The position numbers and the translations under genes were made by a program. Of a stretch of 64,000 bases of DNA, positions 53,061 to 61,916 are shown in pieces (the stretch's first letter is position 1; the number at the start of each line of letters is the position of its first letter). The notes below the pieces were generated by a model. It worked only from the letters and a program-made list of their open reading frames with translations, did not search any database and was not told where the DNA came from. Origin of the DNA: Pontederia crassipes (Eukaryota; Streptophyta; Magnoliopsida; Commelinales; Pontederiaceae); assembly GCA_030549335.1 (NCBI GenBank), contig CM060190.1:67160118-67224117 (forward strand), in the 5' to 3' direction.

Positions 53061-53068
<8 letters not shown>

Positions 53069-53693
53069 CCTCCTTTCAGTAACATTAATGCACAATGTGC
53101 ATGGTATCAAATATGAGATATATGATATATTTGAATGAGAAAGCAGACACATTAAAATGCACATTAGTCATTAGATCACTTTTATCATTTTTTCTCTGAG
53201 GTAATAAATTAAGGTCACATTTAGGTAGTATAGGAATCTTTGCTCAACTTTATCAACATGAATGATATATGGGAATTAGGTTTAATTTTTTTCCATATTT
53301 TCAGTTTGAAATTATATATTTGTAAATATTTTCTTTGATAACTTCATTTATATATTGTAGTAAAATATGTAACCTGGAATGGTACATATTAGTTTGATTA
53401 ATTAATCGAGAAGACGCTCTGAATTTTTATTCGTCCCGTGCTCTGACAGTCGGGATAAGAAAGTTTCTTTGGAGCGGACCCCACTCGTTATTTTTCTACT
53501 TATAACACTTAAATGATAATATTGTTATAGAAAGTACCGAAGATGATAATTGCCAGTTCTAAATTGAAATTGATGTGCTAATAAATTTTCTTAAAACATA
53601 AAACCTTTTAAGAAAATACATCACGGGTGTTAGTGACAATTTTAATTCAATGCTAAAAGAAGAAAATATTTTTTAATAAAAAGTTTGAACTCT

Positions 53694-54019
53694 CACTACA
53701 CCAAAAAAAGTTTTTAGAAACCAAACACATTAGTTCCTAAATCCTTAATTTTAGTCTTTAATACTTTTTGAGATCAAAATATCTTGATCTCCCATAGTCC
53801 CTACAAGTTGGTCATTAAAAATTCTTAGTGACCAAAATTCTTCTATTAGTCCTTAAAAATAAATTTTTAGTGATCACAAATTAAATTTTAATTTCAAATG
53901 AATAAGAATTTGAAAATTCTTCTACTAGTAGCACATTAGTCTTTAATATTTATACTTTTAAGAACCAAATATAATTGGTCTCTAAAAATTGATCAATAAA
54001 TCATAATTTTGTTGTTGTG
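53694..54019. mobile_element. CACTA-type MITE, 326 bp
   Basis: The left end reads CACTACACCAAAAAAAG. The right end, on the minus strand, reads CACAACAACAAAA, agreeing at 11 of 13 positions. The 3-bp target duplication TCT is present on both sides (53691-53693 and 54020-54022), as expected for CACTA elements. The interior has subterminal repeats around AGTGACCAAA and TCTCTAAAAATT in both orientations. No transposase is present, so it is a non-autonomous miniature element. Confidence 0.85.
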
Positions 54020-54022
54020 TCT

Positions 54023-54895
54023 TGATCTCGCTACGATATCATATAAAAATTGATAACTAATCTTTTTAAAAGTTTAGACCGATAAGAGAAGCAACACAAA
54101 TTATTCTATATTTTTACACTATACACTCTAACTTAGAATTAATGAAAGACATGATTTGTGATTTCACAAAGAATGAGCTTGAGACATTAATTACCTAATA
54201 TATTAAAATCTACACAATATGTGTTTTCAAAACTAGTCTCCATTAAGACTTAACTATGATATTAACTGGAGTAAGTTAATTATTCCATATTAACTTTTAT
54301 ATTTGATTATTCATATATTTACGATTGAACCAATTAGATTGTCACAACTTTTAGATTCAATTTTTGAAATGATCATTTTAACCCATTTGAATTAGTTAGA
54401 TATTCTAAATATTGGGAGTATCGAGTGGATATATCAACCCGATCGATACAAACATAATTAAACAACTTTTAAACACTGCGATGACAATTACAAAAATTAT
54501 ATTATTGATTTAAGAGTTACTTTGATCAAAATCCGACGTCCACGTAACACGAATGGAAAATTTAGACCAAATTGGATAGAAAAAGAAAAAATTGTCCGCG
54601 TTTATCTATAAAAAAAGGGGCAAAATTGTCGGCAATAATCTATTGACCTCTCGTACGTGTACCCACATCACCATCCTGTTGGCCGGCCAACTGTTCAGTA
54701 TCCACCTCTCCATGTTAACGCATGCACGCAGTGCGCCACCATTTTTATAGCACAAGATTTGCGGCCAAGTCTTCCTTCCCAACTCATCATTACATTTACA
54801 CCAACAACAAGCCTCCACTGGTTCCTCCTCCAGCTCTCTTTTAACCTCAGAATCGATCCATCAAGCATTCTTCGGAACTCCTTGCTTCCAAGGCC
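54023..54895. other. Upstream region of the DUF1442 gene
   Basis: AT-rich to about 54600, then more GC-rich. A TATA-like TATAAAAA lies at 54607-54614, and a weaker TTTTATAG at about 54744-54751. Either could serve the DUF1442 gene starting at 54896. No coding region is supported; the minus-strand frame over this area is a shadow of the GC-rich gene. Confidence 0.4.
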
Positions 54896-55555
54896 ATGAA
54901 GCTCGTGTGGTGTCCGGACTCTGCTTCCAAGGCCTACGTCGACGCCGTCAAGTGTCTCGTCGACCTCCCGGAGACCAACGTCGCCGAGCTCATCTCCGCC
55001 ATGGCCGGCGGATGGAAGGTTCGGCTCATCGTCGAGGCCTGGTCGCGCGAGGACGGCGCCGCCACCGGACTCGGACTGCGCTCCGTCGCCAGGCAGGCCG
55101 AGGACGCGCGCCATGTGTGCGTCGTCCCCGACGAGCAGGCGGCCGCCGAGTACGCGGAGGCCATGCGGCGCGCGGGGGAGCCCGTGGCGCTGGCGCCGGA
55201 GTTCTCGGTGGTGGTCGGCGAGGCCGAGGAGGCGATGCGGGATCTGGAGGGCGTGGACATGCTCGTGGTGGACCTCCGGCGGCGGGACGCCGGGACGGTG
55301 CTGAGGGAGGCGCGGCCGGGGCCGCGGGGGATGGTGGTGGTCTGCAAGGGCGCGGGGAAGGGGAGGCGGGGGTGCGCCGCGGCGGCGCTGGGCGCGGGGC
55401 GGAGGGTGGTGCGCTCGACGTTCCTGCCCATCGGGAGCGGCGTCGAGGTGCTGCACGTCGGGGTCGGCAAGGGGCCGAGCGTTGGCGGCGGCCGGGCTCG
55501 GTGGATCAGGCACGTGAACCAGCACACCAAGGAGGAGCACGTCTTCCGGCGGTGA
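54896..55555 (+). CDS. DUF1442 family protein
   Basis: Intact single-exon frame of 219 residues. The family is plant-specific, with a predicted Rossmann/methyltransferase-like fold and no established function. The N-terminus MKLVWCPDSASKAYVDAVK is the family start and fixes the initiation codon. Other landmarks are AELISAMAGGWKVRLIVEAW (about 31-50), ARHVCVVP (about 71-78), VDMLVVDLRRRD (about 119-130), GMVVVCKG (about 145-152), STFLPIGSGVEVLHVGVG (about 174-191) and the end WIRHVNQHTKEEHVFRR. Third codon positions are nearly all G or C, so other frames are also open on both strands; those are shadows. A broken relative lies 4.5 kb downstream on the same strand. No signal peptide or membrane segment is evident. 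Confidence 0.92.
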   Translation: MKLVWCPDSASKAYVDAVKCLVDLPETNVAELISAMAGGWKVRLIVEAWSREDGAATGLGLRSVARQAEDARHVCVVPDEQAAAEYAEAMRRAGEPVALAPEFSVVVGEAEEAMRDLEGVDMLVVDLRRRDAGTVLREARPGPRGMVVVCKGAGKGRRGCAAAALGAGRRVVRSTFLPIGSGVEVLHVGVGKGPSVGGGRARWIRHVNQHTKEEHVFRR

Positions 55556-57748
55556 GAGGGAGGGCGTGACATGACGACGATGACCACAGACAGCTGCTTA
55601 GTTTTGCTTCTTTCCGTTTTGTTTAAATTGAACCTTCTATTTTTTTTTTATTTTTCTACTTGTTACATGTGAAGATGTACAAACATAAAAAGACGTACAT
55701 AGTCCTCTTGGGTATTGAATATTGTAACTATTTGATCTCCAATTTTTAATATTTTAATTTTCTTGCATGGATCGTCGACTTATCGATAATAACTGGATTC
55801 TCGATTAAATTGCTCGCCAGGCCGGAGGCGTCGGTCTTCGTTTTCTTCATCTTGCACTGTTGCAGGTAAAAAAAAAAAAGTAAAAACCATGCGAAAGAGA
55901 AAAAAGAAATCAGTCGCCAGATTTGGAATCGCATCGACAAGAAGAAGTGCAGCATATGGGAAAAGAAGTAGTCACACGGATAAGTGCACGAGAGAGAAAG
56001 AAAATAAAACGGAGGTCTGACTTAATTTTTTTTCCACCAGATAATGCTCTGAATGGATTTAACTGCTTCCGATGGAAAAGAAGTTATCCAAACGGAGCCT
56101 TATATTTATCTTGTTATAATTACAATTATGAATCACATAATTAGTTATAATATATATCTAATTTTTTTTATTTTGAATCTTCTGACACTAATAAAATTTA
56201 TTATCAAATATTACAAAAATAGATATATATATTCTATATAATGATTAACAATAATATAACTATATTGGCCTGGCTCCGTCCCCGGTGGTGGTCTTTCGGT
56301 GTACCCATTACCGGAAACTATGAGCTTTTGAAATTTTTGACTCAACTCATGGCAGAGTGGAGTTCAAGTATCCATTGTGTTAGTAGTCTTAGGTTTGAAT
56401 TTTGAAGTTGGACTGAGAAAAAAATATTTCTGTTCTACTTTCTCATTTTAAATTAGTCAAATATTAGTAGTCGGAAGCTCACGTGAATCACCGGTAAAAA
56501 AAAAAAAATTATTGAAACGAATGTGGGAAAGGGTAAAACGTGTGAGAAGTTGCATTATTTTTACCTTACTAGTTGCGTTGTTCCTACCAGCAGCATGCTG
56601 CCGGGAATGATACTGAAGCAAACCATAATGAACAAAGATTTCGTGGAGAATTTAAAAGCCGGCATGAAGCAAGAAAAAATTTGAACTGACACGCGGACAC
56701 TACCAGACACGGAACTTAGATAAGACGCATTGCACTACGAAGTTGTCCACTTGCTGTTAAAGTATTATCCATTGCTCTTCCTGTAAGCGGTCCATTTGGA
56801 TCACTGTCCGTTACAATATACACTAGAGAAGTTTTGGTAAGAGCAAGCTGTGAGCAGATCGCTCCTGTCACTTTGAATGGTGGTTCATCATATCCTAGCA
56901 ACATATGAAGATAGTTTTTATATCAGAAACTTCCTGTAGTCCCCCAGGAATCGTACATTAGCTTGGACATCGATTTTCCAGGCTCCTCGTCCACTTTGTT
57001 CATGCGTGTCTTGCCAACTAGAATTAAAAAAAAAAAAAACAGAAATGTACACGGTGCTAATTCGAAACTCAGACAAAAAAACAGAAAGCAAATACAGCAT
57101 GAACTCCTTCCAGGAGATGGCTAAAAAAAATGTTTGGGTCTGTCAGACAACCCCAAGGCCGCCCTAGAAGATGGATAGCATCATTCCAGGAAACGATCAT
57201 CTACAGCATCGTGGAGTAACCACAGCCGTTAATCACGCTCGGGCGATGAGGTCACGAGTCATCCACCAGACTTGGTTGCCTGTCTCCTTTGTGTTCAAGG
57301 ACACAGTTGTACGAGCCTATAGAACAGATCCTGTTCAAGTAAGGTCGTGCTGAAGAGATGTTCCTAGTCCTATTTATGCATTCTTTTTCTTTTCGAATAT
57401 CGACAGTGGGACTAATAATCTTGCAGATGCCTCCAATAAATTACGACATCTGTGCATCCAGGATGGACAATTGAATTGAATGCATACTAATTCAGCACTC
57501 TCCTAACAGCTGTACAGTCATGTGATCATCCAAGAAGTTTGGAGTTATCGAAATCCCCTAACTTAGCAATCAAATTTCAGCACTTGAAGTCTCCAGCATT
57601 TTTCAATTTCCCTCTGGAGTATGAAAAGTAATCAGTTTAAAAAGATGACAGATTTAAACTTTTACAATTGTTGGCGGCTCTATAAAGACTTCTTTTCTTT
57701 TTCTTTGTATACATTGGCAATTTAATTGAGGTTTAGGAAATTTTAATT
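55556..57748. other. Intergenic DNA with one unrecognised gene-like segment
   Basis: The start presumably holds the DUF1442 3' untranslated region. At 57040-56716 on the minus strand are two stretches with protein-like texture. The second, from 56898, has a preceding AG and reads GYDEPPFKVTGAICSQLALT and so on to a stop at 56719. I do not recognise it, and the two stretches do not join cleanly. It may be a pseudogene fragment or chance. The rest shows nothing supportable. Confidence 0.35.
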
Positions 57749-57782
57749 GAGTTATCAGAACACCTTGGCATTCGTTTGCTCA
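57749..57782 (+). other. 34-bp exact copy of the start of CWC22 exon 8
   Basis: The 34 bases from GAGTTATCAG to TTTGCTCA are identical to 46080-46113, the first 34 bases of CWC22 exon 8. Similarity stops at both ends; the copy is not preceded by the intron or followed by more exon. TTTTAATTG-GTTATCAG occurs on both sides of the inserted stretch (about 57741-57758 and 57783-57800). This looks like filler DNA copied during break repair. It has no coding role here. Confidence 0.85.
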
Positions 57783-57847
57783 TTTTAATTGTGTTATCAG
57801 GAAATTTAATTGTGTTTCAATGTTTCATATGCTGCAAGAATCTCCTC

Positions 57848-58542
57848 TGTTAGATTTCGATCTCTGACGGTGAATCCCGGCCCACTAGTACTGATTCTGT
57901 TAATTTGAATTCCGAATTAATCTGATTCGTTCAATTAATCCTATTAGGAGGAACTGAGTGCAAAACAATATCTAATATCTTGATTTACGGTGTAAAATCT
58001 GGGATGCATAGCATTATCCTTATTCTTACACGTATTAAAAATATTAGAGTTCTAATTAGAGGTTTGTTTTTTTTTTCTTTCTGGAACATATAAGATATGC
58101 ACCAACTGTTGATAATGTCTTGAATCTGAACCTAATGTGTCCCCTTATGCAATCAGACGCTTCAGCAGATTTTCCCTACGGGGGGTCTCGCTGTCCGGTC
58201 AGCGAGCTTGTGGGAGGGTCAAGGGGGGATCCCCCTGCGGGAGTTGCAAGGGGCTGAGCGAAAATTTTTTAGGGGTGTTTTGTATGTGATTCAGATTTGA
58301 TTTATTTTCTTATCACGAGATAAGTGTCTTATTTTTGAAGATTAATTCAGAGTATCAGTCGGTCTGTAATTCTTATCATCTGTTAAAGGAAGTGCCTATA
58401 TAAACTTCCTAGGGGTCCAAAGAGAAAATAATCTGATCTTATAATCCTCTTCTGTTTCTTCCATCTAATACAATTCTGCGTCGCCTTAAATTTCTCGAAT
58501 TTTCTCGCGGTGCATAATTTCTCTCGTGCAAAAATCCTAACA
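57848..58542 (+). mobile_element. LTR-like fossil, about 695 bp
   Basis: The segment begins TGTTAGATTT and ends ATCCTAACA, so its ends form the short inverted repeat TGTTAG/CTAACA typical of LTRs. It contains a TATA-like CTATATAAAC at about 58395. About 50 bases beyond the right end is GGAATCAGAGC, resembling a tRNA-Met primer-binding site. A 5-bp duplication around the segment was not found. It is probably an LTR with a remnant of internal region, perhaps Ty1/copia; no coding part is recognisable. The second LTR is missing, so it is broken and its age cannot be judged. Confidence 0.6.
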
Positions 58543-58889
58543 CCAACAATGGCCCATATCTTGGTGCAGAAGATAGCTTTGGAATCAGAGCTCATTTTTG
58601 GATTGTTTTCTTAGATCTCTTGAGCTAGAGATACATGCACATGAGATCAAGAAATAGGCTTAAAGTCCACTCAAATGGCAACCTATATTTCGTGGAAATC
58701 AAAATGGCTATATAAAAAACTTGAATTGAACGTTACTCATTTTTTATTTTTTTGTACTATTAGTCCTTTTGATCGTGAGTTTCCCGATTGCTTGCCTATG
58801 TGGCTGTCACATGAGTCATATCTCTCTTTCATCCACGTCAAGGCAATCGTTAAAATATATTACAAAAATAATAAAAATAATAAAAAATG

Positions 58890-59915
58890 AGGCCGGCGCC
58901 CGAGTTTGCCGCCGATCGAGGCCGGCGCCTCCCCCGGGCGAGCTCGCGGAAACACACGTGAGGGAGGACGAGGGGGGCGGCGGCATCCTCTACGATTCTC
59001 GCTGCGCCGGTTGGAATCGGAGGATGATCAGAGATAAAATTTCTCCCATCCTCAATCCAAAGAAGAACAACATCTTATAAGATGGTCGGAGACAAGAAGA
59101 ATCTCTTGACTTCGAGGACTAAAGAAGGAATGGAAGATGGAGATGATTGACATAGTGAACGTCACCAGAGAAGAAACTGAAAAAGAAACAATGAAACAAA
59201 GGAAAAGATGAATAATTACAGTCGATCTTTGGAAGGGAAACAAAGCTGGAAACAATGAACAAACGAAGAGGATGAAGACGACCAAGAACAAAGATCATGA
59301 CCGGCAAGGAAGAAGAAGCTCGCCGATCCTTTGGTGAGTTGCGAAGCAGAGATCAGACGCGATCGACCTCCAATTGCGCTCCTTTGTGATGACGCCATTC
59401 GCGCTCCACTCGACGACAAGCTTGACATCACCGTCAAGATCGACAACCATATCTTATCGGCCAAGAGCATATTGGTTAGATCGGCATCAGTCACGAACAT
59501 ATCAGTGCCCGTCGGGGCTTGCTGGAGCCATGTAAGTTGATGGCGCTTCAGTTGGCGAGACCTTCACGAAGAAACAGTCGCCAACAGAACAGAGCACAGC
59601 AGCAGCGACTTCGACAGCACGACAGACGGCGAATCAAAGCTTAGCAGGATCTTTGATGTGGAGGCTCTGATATCATGTCAAGAAATGGAGAGCTCCGAGA
59701 TCACTCGCCGGAGAATAGAGATCGAAGGTGGTAAAGAGGAACAGAGAAGAAGAAAAGAAGTGGGTGAAGAAGCGAAAGTCGCAGACTATTCTATTAAGTT
59801 GGAAAAAGCGAATTACATGACACCTACTTTGTACTAATTACAGTCTGACATGTAAGATGATAATAGTGTTACAAAGTAACGGTATCACCAGTAGCATTTT
59901 GTATTCACCGGCTAC
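58890..59915 (-). mobile_element. Ty1/copia-like LTR retrotransposon fossil, partial
   Basis: On the minus strand an LTR-like segment starts near 59915 (TGTAGCC) and ends in TTGACA at 59676. It is followed directly by TGATATCAGAGCC (59675-59663), a tRNA-Met primer-binding site. A GC-rich leader and start-of-gag-like region continues down to about 59250. Beyond about 59050 the sequence becomes an unrelated GC-rich patch (58885-59040) of unknown origin. No pol domains and no second LTR are seen, so it is a truncated copy. The outer LTR limit at 59915 is a best guess. It lies just upstream of the DUF1442 remnant. Confidence 0.55.
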
Positions 59916-60044
59916 AGCTTCTCTTCGTGGATGGCAGAGGTAAGAGACGTGTTAACCTTCAACATCCTGCATGGACACTTTATATATATAGTGCACAGAT
60001 TGCAATCCATCTCCATGAGACCAGCGTCATGGATGCGTGCGCGG

Positions 60045-60287
60045 GGCGTTGTCGTCGCTTGTCGGGGTACAACGCGCTGCCGATGAGCTCGTCAGTGGCG
60101 CCGCAGCCGCGGGAGCGGCCACATGAGGGTGGACCTGCTGACCGTTGGAGGAGGCCTGAGCACGTGCCGGGTGCTGCCAGCCCACAAGAGAAGCCTGCAG
60201 GTCGTGCGAGTTGACGAGTGCACCGGAGAGGAGCATGTGTTTAGGGTCTCATTGCCGCGACGGAGATCGATCGAAGTTTCATGCAAA
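60045..60287 (+). pseudogene. DUF1442 C-terminal remnant
   Basis: In one frame the plus strand reads GVVVACRGTTR, then after one stop (60084-60086) VDLLTVGGGLSTCRVL and VRVDECTGEEHVFRV, ending at TGA 60285-60287. These match, in order, the DUF1442 blocks GMVVVCKG, STFLPIGSGVEVLHV and HVNQHTKEEHVFRR of the intact gene at 54896. The N-terminal two thirds are missing, and sequence of LTR type lies directly upstream. The wording is nearer to general DUF1442 members than to a fresh copy of the neighbour, so it is probably an old tandem paralogue that decayed. A very short live exon is unlikely because of the stop. Confidence 0.65.
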
Positions 60288-61916
60288 TGACAAATGACAA
60301 ACTACTGAATATGAGGGGGATGCAAATATATAATAACTGTTTTATGGATAGAGAAATATATAACTTCCCATGTAGTAATTAAAATTAAGAAGTTTTTTTA
60401 AAGAAGAAATTCGAACCTCGCTTAAAGGAGAAGTTCGCTGATAAAATAATTAAGTTAATTTACTTCGCGCAAATGATCTGATCCTTGATGGTTCCTTCAG
60501 CTTTATAGATCTTATTATTGTCACTACAAGAACTGAGGTAAGTACAAGTAGTGTTCTTTCTAATGAAAAGCAACTCCAGGGAAAGACAGCTTCACATGAT
60601 GATCTAGTACTATATTCACTTAGGCAGCTGGCAAAGTTTAGTGACCCTTGTTTTTATAAATTGTACTTTTGTCACATCTTTCTCTGGACTTCGTGAGTTC
60701 TGATTCTTAAATTTGCTACATTATAATTTTGTCTTCCAAGAAAAGAAAGAAAAAAAAAATGCAAAACAACCTTAGAGAAAGTGCATTCTTTTTTTGTCGA
60801 ATACCTGAATAGATACAGATTTGAGATGCAATATAGAAAAATCATAAAAAAAGGTTCCACACGATATTAACCAAGTGGTTCAAAGAAACGGAACATGGCT
60901 GTGAAAATAATTAATTATTTTCGGAGTTAACTGTGGAAAAAAAAATGTGAAAATTGGTCTTCAGTTGGACCAAAGCTGGAATCTGAATGATGCAAAGTAT
61001 AATCTTAAACCTTTTGATTATTAGATGGTAAACTAATTAAAGGAAGAATCCATTCGGGACTTTACGTTTAACTGAGGGAACTCTTGCCATCAATTTGTCT
61101 ATGGAATATATAGCAACTCTGAACGTTCATTTCTGTGAACTTATATATAACCAAACGAGATAATGCCCCCACGTATAAGACAAGATGTTGAAGTAAAAAA
61201 AAACTCCAGTTGTTGTCGGCTGAGAATTTTTTTGGGATCTGCAACCAGATGGGAGATGATATGAAGGATATAAACTCCATTTAGTAAACACTGGACACAG
61301 CTGCTTTGCCTACATTTAAGAAGGATATTATGCTGCATGAGTCATGATGACGAGCCAGTGTGCAACACAGAAAACGTGCACCATTGACTTGTTCGGGATC
61401 AAAACAATCAGATTCATGCATGCCTGACTCCATGCCACAAAGAAAGATGCAATTTTAGTTTAGTAGCCTAAATGTTACCTTCTCCATAATGACAGCAGAA
61501 CAGTGTGTATAAACATCCTTTTGGTACAACCAAACTAATTTAGTTCTCAACTATAGTAAAGAATTCCGACTGATTTTTCCACAATGAAAGTAAGAGTAAA
61601 GAAAGATGCTTATTCCGACCCCCCCAAAAGATGCAAATGACTTGGGGAGTATCATCATTGTTTTACACAAGTTGAGATCGCACAAGAGCGATATATAAGA
61701 TGGAATGATTGTTGCCACAAGATTCTATTTGGGTCATCAAATATTCAGCTTGAGGCGTGACAAATTAGACTTGTTGGCCACTCCACACTTTGCAATCTGT
61801 TATCCTCTACTTAAATAGATAACGTTAAGTAGGTCTTCTCTTTCACTGCTTGAGGTGCTTCACCTAAAATGTCAGAAGATCACTACCTGAAGGGGAAAAA
61901 CAATCTGAAATGATCA
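60288..61916. other. Intergenic DNA between DUF1442 remnant and PAT14-type gene
   Basis: No supported coding or RNA gene. The last few hundred bases before 61917 probably include the 3' untranslated region of the PAT14-type gene. Confidence 0.45.

Noticed and set aside
54695-55587. 281-aa and 217-aa minus-strand frames and a 220-aa second plus frame over the DUF1442 gene
   Set aside because: High GC removes stop codons in all frames; only the frame from 54896 matches a protein family.
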